Shown here in pieces: positions 6,204 through 12,687 of a stretch of DNA of 16,596 bases (position 1 is its first letter; every line of letters starts with the position of its first letter). The DNA is from Thermoplasmata archaeon (GTDB lineage Archaea; Thermoplasmatota; Thermoplasmata; Thermoplasmatales; Thermoplasmataceae): positions 1 to 16,596 of the forward strand of contig JAJYYD010000010.1 in NCBI GenBank assembly GCA_021801305.1. Reading direction: 5' to 3'. A model generated the notes under the pieces. It was not told the origin of the DNA, made no database searches, and worked only from the letters and a program-made list of their open reading frames with translations. Made by a program: the position numbers and the translations under genes.

Positions 6204-7085
6204 CTAACCTCTTAACTCAAGATCTTCTATACTTTCAGGCTGCCATTCCTGGCAGAACCTCGTGATTTGCCCGAACTGGATGCTGTCCATTGCGTTGTCC
6301 GAAAAAACAAGTATCAGATAAGAATTTTTCTCTATTGCTGCGCTTTTTATCTGCTCAAAGGCCCTTGCCACCTCAAAGAACTCGTGATATACAATGAGAA
6401 GATCAAATACATCCACAAATACAACGGAACTTCTTCCTTCCAGCATCCTCTTCACTATCGTGTCTGAAATGAAAGACAGGTTAACTGGCCGGTTTCTCTG
6501 TGCGCCTATTGAATCAGTGACCCATACAAAATTATCATCATTGAAGATTTCTGGCATTTCCAGTGCGAAATTGAACCTGGAAGCAATAAGAAGCTTCTTT
6601 CTGTCTATGTTAACCGATAAAAGGAGTGACATGAAAGCCTGGGTGTTTTCAGGTTTTGTAAAAAAGATTGTTCCAGGGTATATGCCATTTTTAGCAAGAT
6701 AAATAGTAAAATCATTAATAGTTTTCAGTTTTCTGACAATATGTGATGTGAGGGCTTTCCTGAGCCTCTTTCTGGATTCGTTCATGTCCAGGAGGTCCAG
6801 GAAGACAATTTCGCTGCTGTACCTTATTTTCTCATTAATCTCTATATCCTTTTCCATCAGGAGAATCAGGAGGTAATCCCTTCTTTCCTTCAGAAGAAGT
6901 TCTTCAACAGGTTTCTCAAGCTTCCCGTCGACATAAATCATGACAGAGGTCGGTTTCTCTTTTTCCAGTACTGATTCTGTAAAGTCGAGTATTAGTTTAT
7001 ACTCCACACCGGTGGGATTCATGAGGGTGTTGCATATTTCCTCATGCTTTCCTCCTTTATCATATACCAGGATCATCTCAACCAC
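6204..7085 (-). CDS. DUF835-domain protein, possible signalling partner of the downstream ATPase
   Basis: 293 residues. The C-terminal half (about 137-270) matches the DUF835 pattern known from archaea: Pro-Gly-Thr-Ile-Phe-Phe-Thr-Lys-Pro-Glu, a strand with Asn-Phe-Val-Trp-Val-Thr-Asp (185-191), then a Walker-B-like strand Val-Val-Phe-Val-Asp-Val-Phe-Asp-Leu-Leu (221-230) and Tyr-Leu-Ile-Leu-Val-Phe-Ser-Asp (256-263). There is no P-loop. The N-terminal half (1-110) has alternating strands and helices reminiscent of a response-regulator receiver but lacks a clear acidic phosphorylation pocket, so that is only a guess. The start may be GTG at 7085 or ATG at 7076; a TATA-like AAAATAATTAAT lies about 20-25 nt upstream, suggesting a leaderless mRNA. 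Its TAG stop abuts the start of the ATPase gene, implying coupled expression and probably a physical partnership. Family call fair; function unknown. Confidence 0.82.
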   Translation of the reverse strand: MVEMILVYDKGGKHEEICNTLMNPTGVEYKLILDFTESVLEKEKPTSVMIYVDGKLEKPVEELLLKERRDYLLILLMEKDIEINEKIRYSSEIVFLDLLDMNESRKRLRKALTSHIVRKLKTINDFTIYLAKNGIYPGTIFFTKPENTQAFMSLLLSVNIDRKKLLIASRFNFALEMPEIFNDDNFVWVTDSIGAQRNRPVNLSFISDTIVKRMLEGRSSVVFVDVFDLLIVYHEFFEVARAFEQIKSAAIEKNSYLILVFSDNAMDSIQFGQITRFCQEWQPESIEDLELRG

Positions 7086-7162
7086 AATACGACGCCAATT
7101 AATTATTTTAACTTTGCCAGTTAATAATCAGCATGAACGCATGAGAATAGACTAGGTTAGAT

Positions 7163-7182
7163 TTAAGTGTTTGTGCACTTAA
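7163..7182. repeat. Inverted repeat TTAAGTG-N6-CACTTAA in a divergent control region
   Basis: Two perfect 7-nt arms (7163-7169 and 7176-7182) separated by TTTGTG. The repeat lies in the 228-bp region between the divergently transcribed DUF835 operon and mdh, about 77 bp from the first start and 130 bp from the second. A dimeric regulator site is more likely than a terminator, because neither flanking gene ends here. Confidence 0.45.
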
Positions 7183-7282
7183 TTTTATTTCCTTTATTTC
7201 ACCCTTTAAATAGTGAAAAATACTCAATTCATAGGAGACCGGTTTTCACGATTCTTTTCTGGATTGTTAACATTTCGGAAAC

Positions 7283-7291
7283 AAATTTAAG
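7283..7291 (+). promoter_or_regulatory. TATA-like box of mdh
   Basis: AAATTTAAG lies with its centre about 27 nt before the ATG at 7314. This spacing fits a leaderless transcript starting at or near that ATG and argues against the longer upstream open frame. Confidence 0.45.
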
Positions 7292-7313
7292 TTTAGGTAT
7301 GCAATCAACAACC

Positions 7314-8285
7314 ATGAGAAGAAACAAAATATCTGTAATAGGTGCTGGCAATGTTGGAGCTACAGTGGCCCAGTTTCTCGCAGCACGGGAACTTGGGGAT
7401 ATTTACCTGTTCGATGTAGTGGACGGGGTACCCGAAGGAAAGGCTCTGGATATAGCTGAGGGAACACCGCACTGGAGAACCTCAGTGGAAGTAAAAGGTT
7501 TCACGACAACAAATCCCGAAGCATACAAGAATATGGCAGATTCTGACGTTATCGTGGTTACTGCCGGGCTCGCCAGAAAACCCGGAATGAGCAGGGACGA
7601 TCTTCTGAACAAGAACATAGAGATTATATCGGATGTCGGGAGAAATATAAAAAAATACAGCCCAAATTCAGTTATAGTTGTGGTTTCAAACCCTGCTGAC
7701 ATAATGGCTTATGCCCTTCAGAAGTCTACTGGAATAAGCCCTGACAGGATAATAGGACTTGGTGGATCACTGGACAGCTCAAGGTTCAGGTACTTCATAG
7801 CACAGGAACTTGGGGTTGCAGTAGAAGACGTGAACGCTTTCGTGATTGGCGGCCATGGGGACGATATGGTTCCATTTGTAAGATACTCAAGCGTCTCAGG
7901 AATACCTATATCCAACCTGATGAGCAAAGACAAGATCGACGAGATCATCAAGAGGACAAGATTCGGGGGCGGGGAGATTGTCAACTATCTCAAGACTGGA
8001 AGTGCCTATTATGCGCCCGGGATTTCAATCACAGCAATGGTTGAATCAATCATAAGAGACAGGAAGAGGGTCATTCCATGCGCAGCCTACCTGGAAGGGT
8101 CTACGGGAAAGCATTACAATGCTTCAGGCATTTTCATAGGCGTGCCCATAAAGATTGGCAAGGACGGTGTTGAAAAAATATACGAGATGGATTTCAACAA
8201 GGATGAACTTGCCCTTTGGGAAAAGACAGTACAGTCAGTCAAGAACAGCTGTAAACTCGTGGATCAGTTCTTTTCAAAGAACTGA
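7314..8285 (+). CDS. mdh: Malate dehydrogenase (LDH-like family)
   Basis: Interconverts malate and oxaloacetate with a nicotinamide cofactor, a citric-acid-cycle step in the cytosol. The ATG at 7314 gives 323 residues, the normal family length. An open frame upstream to 7167 is non-conserved promoter sequence, and an ATG at 7299 would add only five residues. The cofactor fold has Gly-Ala-Gly-Asn-Val-Gly (10-15), with Asp34 at the end of the second strand, typical of NAD preference. The substrate loop is Arg-Lys-Pro-Gly-Met-Ser-Arg (88-94); Arg88 marks malate over lactate specificity, where lactate dehydrogenases have Gln. Ser-Asn-Pro-Ala-Asp (125-129), Ser-Ser-Arg (155-157) and the catalytic Gly-Gly-His-Gly-Asp (His181) are all present. 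The gene runs into queC tail-to-tail with a 12-bp overlap. Confidence 0.95.
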   Translation: MRRNKISVIGAGNVGATVAQFLAARELGDIYLFDVVDGVPEGKALDIAEGTPHWRTSVEVKGFTTTNPEAYKNMADSDVIVVTAGLARKPGMSRDDLLNKNIEIISDVGRNIKKYSPNSVIVVVSNPADIMAYALQKSTGISPDRIIGLGGSLDSSRFRYFIAQELGVAVEDVNAFVIGGHGDDMVPFVRYSSVSGIPISNLMSKDKIDEIIKRTRFGGGEIVNYLKTGSAYYAPGISITAMVESIIRDRKRVIPCAAYLEGSTGKHYNASGIFIGVPIKIGKDGVEKIYEMDFNKDELALWEKTVQSVKNSCKLVDQFFSKN

Positions 8286-8990
8286 TTTACCAAGATATTT
8301 TTCATAAAAACCAGGATATTTTCTATATTTTACGGGGTCCCTGAATCCTGAATCCATGAAACCCTTCAGTCTCAGAAGGCATGAATCACACTCACCACAT
8401 GCTTCCTCTTCGCCGTTGTAACAGGAATGTGTCAGTTCATAAGGCACTTTGAGCCTCATTCCCAAGGATATTATCTCTCCTTTTGTAAGGTACTGGAGAG
8501 GAACAGCAATTCTTAAGCGTGAGTCCTGCCCGAGCTTTGTTCCAAGATTTATGGTATTTTCCATTGAATTGAAGAACTTCGGCCTGCAGTCAGGATATCC
8601 GGAATAATCCACTGCATTTGCACCAATAAATATTGTTTTTGCACCAAGTACCTCCGCATAGGCTGAGGCAATGGACAGAAATATGGTATTCCTTGCCGGG
8701 ACATAGCTTGTAGGAATGGAATCAGGTATTTCATCAATGGAACGGGTTTCGACCTTCATGTCAGAAGTCAGGCTGCTGCCTCCAATCTGTTTCATGTCAA
8801 AACTCGCAACCTTTCTCTCGATTCCGTAATGTTGACAGATTCTTTTCCCGCTTTCAAGTTCAACACTGTGCCTCTGACCATAATCAAAACTTATGGCCGT
8901 TGCTTCATAACCATTTGAAAGGGCGTATGCCAGCACCGTGGCAGAATCCAGTCCTCCAGAGAGCAGCACTACTGACCTCTTATTGGTCAA
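8274..8990 (-). CDS. queC: 7-cyano-7-deazaguanine (preQ0) synthase
   Basis: QueC converts 7-carboxy-7-deazaguanine to preQ0 using ATP and ammonia; in archaea preQ0 is inserted into tRNA to form archaeosine. The PP-loop is Leu-Leu-Ser-Gly-Gly-Leu-Asp-Ser (9-16). The zinc site near the C-terminus is Cys190 followed by Cys-Gly-Glu-Cys-Asp-Ser-Cys (198-204). I chose the TTG at 8990 (238 residues). It has a GAGG motif 6 nt upstream, overlaps the queD stop by 11 bp and places the PP-loop near the N-terminus as in relatives; the open frame continues to a TTG at 9035, but that extension overlaps queD and looks non-native. A GTG at the start of codon 8 would clip the first strand. queD lies directly upstream, so the two are translationally coupled. 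The 3' end overlaps mdh by 12 bp. Confidence 0.94.
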   Translation of the reverse strand: MTNKRSVVLLSGGLDSATVLAYALSNGYEATAISFDYGQRHSVELESGKRICQHYGIERKVASFDMKQIGGSSLTSDMKVETRSIDEIPDSIPTSYVPARNTIFLSIASAYAEVLGAKTIFIGANAVDYSGYPDCRPKFFNSMENTINLGTKLGQDSRLRIAVPLQYLTKGEIISLGMRLKVPYELTHSCYNGEEEACGECDSCLLRLKGFMDSGFRDPVKYRKYPGFYEKYLGKSVL

Positions 8991-9456
8991 TGCTATCCTC
9001 GCTCTTTGCACCCTGTCCGGGCCCCTCGTAAACAACTACTGACAGGAATTTAATGTTTCTGTGTTTGCGTATCTTTTCTGAAAGCAGTGTGAAAAAATAC
9101 TGGGAAAGGTTTTCGCTGGATGACATGTCAGCGTCCAGAAGGAAAACGTCCCCTTCCGGAAACCGGTACTCCTTTTGGCGGAAATTTACGGTGCATACCC
9201 CGTTTTCAACTTTATGCGTGGAGTAACGGTCCACTGCGGGAACTATAACTTTATGATCAATGGGTTCTATTATGCTTCTTATCTCTTTTTTTATGATGCC
9301 GTAGTCAATGAGGACACCGTCAACCATTTCCCCATTGAGTGTCAGATCCACGGAATAATCATGCCCATGCAGCCTTGAGCATTTCTCAATATTCGGTATG
9401 AAATGTGCAGCGGAGAACCTTATGTTGTTTGTGCTTCCGTTAATATGTATTTCCAT
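8980..9456 (-). CDS. queD: 6-carboxy-5,6,7,8-tetrahydropterin synthase (QueD/PTPS family)
   Basis: A member of the 6-pyruvoyl-tetrahydropterin synthase family, 158 residues. It should turn dihydroneopterin triphosphate into 6-carboxytetrahydropterin for 7-deazaguanine synthesis. The zinc histidines are His18 (Phe-Ser-Ala-Ala-His-Phe) and His30/His32. The Cys26-Ser-Arg-Leu-His-Gly-His arrangement is the Cys-x3-His-Gly-His signature of QueD rather than of biopterin enzymes. Also conserved are Asp-Tyr-Gly-Ile-Ile-Lys (51-56), Ile-Asp-His-Lys, Ser-Ser-Glu-Asn-Leu and the substrate-anchoring Glu-Gly-Pro-Gly near the end. It is the first gene of the queD-queC pair. The middle enzyme, QueE, is not in this window. 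The ATG at 9456 has no ribosome site, but a TATA-like ATATTAATC lies about 25 nt upstream, so the mRNA may be leaderless. Confidence 0.93.
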   Translation of the reverse strand: MEIHINGSTNNIRFSAAHFIPNIEKCSRLHGHDYSVDLTLNGEMVDGVLIDYGIIKKEIRSIIEPIDHKVIVPAVDRYSTHKVENGVCTVNFRQKEYRFPEGDVFLLDADMSSSENLSQYFFTLLSEKIRKHRNIKFLSVVVYEGPGQGAKSEDSIDQ

Positions 9457-9569
9457 GGACTTGAATTATTAGATTAGATTAATATCTATTCATTTCAGAA
9501 CTTGGAAGTTACACTATCAGGGTTCGTAACCAGACCAAAAATAAAATATGAGTTTATTATGCAGAATGG

Positions 9570-9593
9570 CTTTGTATTAAGTTGCAATGCAAC
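9570..9593 (+). promoter_or_regulatory. tRNA promoter with an adjacent perfect palindrome
   Basis: A TATA-like TTTGTATTAA (9571-9580) is centred about 25 nt before the tRNA 5' end. Immediately after it lies the palindrome GTTGCA-A-TGCAAC (9581-9593), between the box and the gene start, where a bound protein could block initiation. Confidence 0.4.
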
Positions 9594-9601
9594 AAAACAA
9601 G

Positions 9602-9676
9602 GGGCGCGTGGCCCAGTCTGGATATGGCAATAGCCTCCTAAGCTATAGATCGGGGGTCCGAATCCCCCCGCGCCCG
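9602..9676 (+). tRNA. tRNA-Arg, anticodon CCU
   Basis: A full cloverleaf folds by eye. The acceptor stem is 7 bp (9602-9608 with 9669-9675, all Watson-Crick) with discriminator G9676. The D-stem GCC/GGC is 3 bp, with A14, a GG pair in the loop and A20, an arginine identity base. The anticodon stem ATAGC/GCTAT is 5 bp with loop CTCCTAA, giving anticodon CCU (9637-9639), which reads AGG. The variable loop has 5 nt, and the T-stem is GGGGG/CCCCC. There is no intron and no encoded CCA. The T-loop reads TCCGAAT, so position 55, nearly always T (pseudouridine), is C here. A TATA-like box precedes the gene. No partial copy of the 3' end, which would mark an integrated element, is seen downstream. 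Confidence 0.95.
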
Positions 9677-10014
9677 CTTCAAAGTTATGAAAATAAGCCA
9701 ATAGATTCAATCATTCAATAAACAGGTGAACAGGTATCTGGCCGAATATACATCCAAATCCAGGGTGTGCATTCAATTTACTGGATCCACACTATTGCCT
9801 CCGGAGATAGATGTCTCAACCGTTAACAAGAATAATGTTTTGCAGAAACGCCTTGCATAACCCAGACGTCCATATTCAATCCAGCTTCCCATTAAATATC
9901 CCGGGGATAAGGAATAAATGTTGATGGCCATTGAACGGGGAACCTGATTTCTGTCACAGGGATAGATTATTTGAGAAAAGTATTATTTTTTTATTTCAAA
10001 GTTGATATGAAAAA
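9677..10014. other. Intergenic stretch without a recognisable gene
   Basis: This 338-bp region separates tRNA-Arg from the end of the PCNA gene. I find no open frame with coding character, no repeat of the tRNA end and no second tRNA. An AT-rich T-tract (about 9987-9996 on the plus strand) could end plus-strand transcription. Some mixed-composition segments (9720-9950) could hide an untranslated RNA, but I see no convincing fold. Confidence 0.5.
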
Positions 10015-10764
10015 TTATTGCTCCATCCTTGGAGCAAGCAGGAAGCTTCCTTTCATTGTTTCATCGGGTTTGTTCCTGTTCTGCCCAAACTGAAATTCAA
10101 TTGTGAGCGGATAGTCATCCTTGAATCCAAGCTTTAACACATCTGATGTGGATAGCGATTTCACAAACTTCAACAGATATTCCAGTGGGTATGAACTCTT
10201 GATGGTTCCTGTGCATCTGATCTCCTTCAGCATGTCCTTGTGCAGAATCATCTCTGACTCTTCAGAATCTGATGAGGATTTTGCACGAAAATCATCTGGG
10301 CTCATTGTCAGCCTTATGGCATCCGATACGTCTTCAGCTGCTTTCAGGCCACGTTCAAGCTCACTCTTTTCAACCAAAACGTAAGACTCAGAATTTATCT
10401 GGGGAACCCTTGGAGTATTGACGGAGTTGTTATCCAGAAGAGATACGCTTTTCACGATAGTTCCAATCTCAAACCTGAGCTTCTCCTTTTCCTTTGTGAC
10501 TGTTACGTTATCGTTTGATCCGGCAAGCCTGATTATAGACTTGAGCCTCTCAACATCCATGGAGAGCTCCTCCTCACCGGAGACATCGTACTCGGCAAAG
10601 CTGCTCTTTGGGACATCGATGCTTATCATTGCGACATGGGCCGGATCCACTGCCTTGACAGAGAGGCCGTTCTGGTCTATCTTGAATTTTGCTTCAGACA
10701 CTACCGTATTAAGAAGATCCGCGATTTCTTTCAAATTTTTTACTGAAATAGTTAACCTTACCAT
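10015..10764 (-). CDS. pcn: DNA polymerase sliding clamp (PCNA)
   Basis: PCNA encircles DNA as a trimer and tethers polymerase, FEN1, ligase and other replication and repair proteins. The 249-residue length is typical. The family signature Val-Asp-Pro-Ala-His-Val-Ala-Met-Ile (39-47) follows an N-terminal strand-helix unit. An interdomain connector region lies around 117-130, and the C-terminus ends Leu-Ala-Pro-Arg-Met-Glu-Gln, matching the usual Leu-Ala-Pro-Arg tail. An acidic, serine-rich stretch (Ser-Ser-Ser-Asp-Ser-Glu-Glu-Ser-Glu, about 163-171) is inserted before the second-domain strands. The ATG at 10764 has a weak GGTTGAT motif a few nt upstream. An AT-rich TATA-like segment (about 10784-10795) precedes it. 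It is transcribed away from the XdhC-like gene; no replication partners are adjacent. Confidence 0.96.
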   Translation of the reverse strand: MVRLTISVKNLKEIADLLNTVVSEAKFKIDQNGLSVKAVDPAHVAMISIDVPKSSFAEYDVSGEEELSMDVERLKSIIRLAGSNDNVTVTKEKEKLRFEIGTIVKSVSLLDNNSVNTPRVPQINSESYVLVEKSELERGLKAAEDVSDAIRLTMSPDDFRAKSSSDSEESEMILHKDMLKEIRCTGTIKSSYPLEYLLKFVKSLSTSDVLKLGFKDDYPLTIEFQFGQNRNKPDETMKGSFLLAPRMEQ

Positions 10765-10783
10765 TTGATCAACCCTTTAAATT

Positions 10784-10795
10784 AATTTTTTAGGT
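10784..10795 (-). promoter_or_regulatory. TATA-like box of the PCNA gene
   Basis: On the minus strand, TAAAAAATTAAT follows an AACC that could serve as a BRE and is centred about 25 nt before the ATG. Assigned from spacing only. Confidence 0.35.
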
Positions 10796-10885
10796 TATTG
10801 GTTAATGGCTTTGTCCATAATTAAAACTTTTCTCGACTTCTTTTCAGATTCATAAAATTTGAATCATGTTCTGCCATGTTTATAC

Positions 10886-10898
10886 TTTGTTAAACAAA
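10886..10898. repeat. Perfect palindrome TTTGTT-A-AACAAA upstream of the XdhC-like gene
   Basis: Two perfect 6-nt arms flank a single A. The element ends about 26 bp upstream of the TATA-like CATAAATATTG (10925-10935) of the XdhC-like gene, and lies in the 188-bp divergent region shared with PCNA. Its position upstream of the box suits an activator site. Such AT-rich palindromes can also occur by chance. Confidence 0.4.
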
Positions 10899-10924
10899 TA
10901 CGGTTGACAAACATTACAATAAAA

Positions 10925-10935
10925 CATAAATATTG
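10925..10935 (+). promoter_or_regulatory. TATA-like box of the XdhC-like gene
   Basis: CATAAATATTG is centred about 23 nt before the ATG at 10953, with no ribosome site between, which points to a leaderless transcript. Confidence 0.45.
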
Positions 10936-10952
10936 AACTAACATTTTCAAGC

Positions 10953-11762
10953 ATGTATGATGAGGGTTTCCCTGAGGCAATCATGAAACTGAAGCAGGAA
11001 GGAAAACAGTTTGCAATAGCGACTGTTATAAAAACAGAGGGATCATCCGTTGCAAAACCCGGGTTCAAGGCGCTTGTCCACGGTGATCGGATAATCCACG
11101 GCAATCTGGGTGGTTCATGCCCAGAATCTGTCATTATAGAAGAATCAGAAAAGGTCCTTAAAACGGGCACCCCGAAAGTATTCAAGGTCCATATGGAGAA
11201 GACGACAGATTCACTGACCGCTCTGATAAAAAACAGGAGTGACGATGACATCTACGTTGAGACCTTCTGCGGAGGTTCAATAGATGTATACCTGGAGCCA
11301 TATTTTCCCACAGACCGACTGGTAATCATTGGACAGGGGGGCAGGGACGAGGTTGAAAACCAGCTTGTTAAATTCGGGAAACTTACCGGATTCAAAACTC
11401 TGGTGGTTGATCCACTGCCAAACCTTGATGAGAACCCTGATGAACTGATTTCGGACCTGGGTTTCAAAATGGACAGCCTTGAAGTTTTGCCTACGGATTT
11501 TGTAGTCATCCTGACAAAGGGTGACACAGATATTTCGGCGCTCGAGGCTGTGTCAAAGCACGCCCCTTCTTACATCGGTATTATGGCGAGCAGGAAGCGT
11601 TTCAAGAATGACGTGGAGATCCTTAAGGAAAAAGGGATACCTGAGGCTTTCCTGAAGTCAATTCACTCTCCAATTGGGATAGATATCGGTGCGGTAACGC
11701 CTTCTGAAATAGCTTTAAGCATTATTTCAGAGGTCATAAAAAGCAAGAGAAAAGCTTTTTAA
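10953..11762 (+). CDS. XdhC/CoxI-family molybdenum hydroxylase maturation protein
   Basis: XdhC-family proteins bind molybdenum cofactor and help insert the finished, sulfurated form into xanthine dehydrogenase or CO dehydrogenase type enzymes. The N-terminal domain has Ala-Thr-Val-Ile-Lys-Thr-Glu-Gly-Ser-Ser (23-32), His-Gly-Asn-Leu-Gly-Gly-Ser-Cys-Pro-Glu (49-58), then Cys-Gly-Gly-Ser-Ile-Asp-Val-Tyr-Leu-Glu-Pro (106-116). The C-terminal Rossmann domain opens with Val-Ile-Ile-Gly-Gln-Gly-Gly-Arg-Asp-Glu (124-133) and contains Tyr-Ile-Gly-Ile-Met-Ala-Ser-Arg-Lys-Arg (207-216) and Ser-Pro-Ile-Gly-Ile-Asp-Ile-Gly-Ala (239-247), both family hallmarks. Its 269 residues hold both domains. The ATG at 10953 follows a TATA-like box. 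It sits 51 bp before the FAD-subunit gene, which has its own box, so it can be expressed with or apart from its likely client. Confidence 0.9.
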   Translation: MYDEGFPEAIMKLKQEGKQFAIATVIKTEGSSVAKPGFKALVHGDRIIHGNLGGSCPESVIIEESEKVLKTGTPKVFKVHMEKTTDSLTALIKNRSDDDIYVETFCGGSIDVYLEPYFPTDRLVIIGQGGRDEVENQLVKFGKLTGFKTLVVDPLPNLDENPDELISDLGFKMDSLEVLPTDFVVILTKGDTDISALEAVSKHAPSYIGIMASRKRFKNDVEILKEKGIPEAFLKSIHSPIGIDIGAVTPSEIALSIISEVIKSKRKAF

Positions 11763-11781
11763 AACTTTATATTTTCAGGAA

Positions 11782-11802
11782 TTTTTAAATACAATTTAAA
11801 AC
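11782..11802 (+). promoter_or_regulatory. Promoter of the molybdenum hydroxylase operon
   Basis: TTTTTAAATA (11782-11791) is centred about 27 nt before the ATG at 11814; a second AT-rich box, AATTTAAAAC, follows at 11793-11802. No ribosome site precedes the ATG, so the first gene may be translated from a leaderless mRNA while the next two have Shine-Dalgarno motifs. Confidence 0.5.
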
Positions 11803-11813
11803 TAATTGGGTCT

Positions 11814-12677
11814 ATGAGACCTACTGAATTCGACTATTTTGCACCGGGTACTCTGGAAGAGGCCATCGGGCTCCTGAAAAAGTATGATGATGAGGCAAAG
11901 GTGCTGGCCGGAGGACAAAGCCTGCTCCCCCTCCTCAAATCAAGAGTTACTTCCATACCGTACCTGGTGGATATAGGGAACATAGATTCACTTACATATA
12001 TCACAAAGAATGACAGGGCTCTTCTTGTTGGTTCCACAACAAAGGTAAGCGCCCTGGAAAATTACCGGAATTTTGGAAAGAATCTTGCAATTCTGAAGGA
12101 AGCAACAGCAAGCATAGCGGATCCTCTCATAAGAAATATGGGGACAGTTGGCGGAAACATAGCACATGGCGATCCGGGCAACGACCTCCCTGCTGTCCTT
12201 ATGGCCCTTGACGGTTCAGTAACTGTAACAGGTCCAGAAGGGCAGAGACACGTAAGGGCAAGGGATCTCTATCTTGATTCATACACAACTGTAGTCAAGA
12301 GCAATGAGATCATAACAGAAGTCCAGTTCCCGGATTGGGGAACCAGAAGTTCCGGAACATATATCAAGTTCAAGAAACCGGCCGGCGATTTTTCAATCGC
12401 TGCTATTGCAATCCAGTTGAAAGTCAATAAAGACGGCCTGTGCGAGAAATTTGGATCAGCCGTTGCGTCAGTTGGCCCAACTCCAATCTACCTCAAGAGA
12501 TCATCAGAGGCAATGGTTGGGTCAAAAATAACTCCAATGGCAATGGAAAAAGCGGCAGAAGAAGCAGCAGGAGAAATCAGTCCCACTGCGGACAGGGATG
12601 GGACGGTGGACCAGAAAAGGGACCTGGTCAGGAAACTTTTCATAGAAGGGACCAGAAAAAGTCTCAGGAAACTGTGA
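11814..12677 (+). CDS. coxM: Molybdenum hydroxylase FAD-binding (medium) subunit, CoxM/CutM type
   Basis: This 287-residue subunit carries FAD and passes electrons from the iron-sulfur subunit to an acceptor. The PCMH-type FAD fold shows both family motifs: Ala-Gly-Gly-Gln-Ser-Leu-Leu-Pro (32-39), and [14 protein letters not shown] (111-124). The C-terminal domain contains [12 protein letters not shown], close to the usual Arg-x-Gly-Asp-Phe-Ala segment. Length is normal. It is first in the operon; the next gene follows after about 10 bp. The symbol reflects homology and order (M-S-L as in carboxydotrophic bacteria), not a demonstrated CO-oxidising role. Archaeal aldehyde oxidoreductases of the CutB type look the same. 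Confidence 0.92.
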   Translation: MRPTEFDYFAPGTLEEAIGLLKKYDDEAKVLAGGQSLLPLLKSRVTSIPYLVDIGNIDSLTYITKNDRALLVGSTTKVSALENYRNFGKNLAILKEATASIADPLIRNMGTVGGNIAHGDPGNDLPAVLMALDGSVTVTGPEGQRHVRARDLYLDSYTTVVKSNEIITEVQFPDWGTRSSGTYIKFKKPAGDFSIAAIAIQLKVNKDGLCEKFGSAVASVGPTPIYLKRSSEAMVGSKITPMAMEKAAEEAAGEISPTADRDGTVDQKRDLVRKLFIEGTRKSLRKL

Positions 12678-12687
12678 GGTGAACTAT

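Noticed and set aside
7167..7313. N-terminal extension of malate dehydrogenase to an ATG at 7167
   Set aside because: The 49 extra residues are unlike the family, and they overlap the inverted repeat and the TATA-like box. The Rossmann fold begins normally at 7314.
8991..9035. Upstream extension of queC to a TTG at 9035
   Set aside because: It lies wholly inside queD, and the added residues resemble no QueC N-terminus. The TTG at 8990 has a GAGG motif.
9677..10014. Possible integration site or element scar downstream of tRNA-Arg
   Set aside because: tRNA genes are common integration targets, but no repeat of the tRNA 3' end, integrase fragment or composition shift is visible here.
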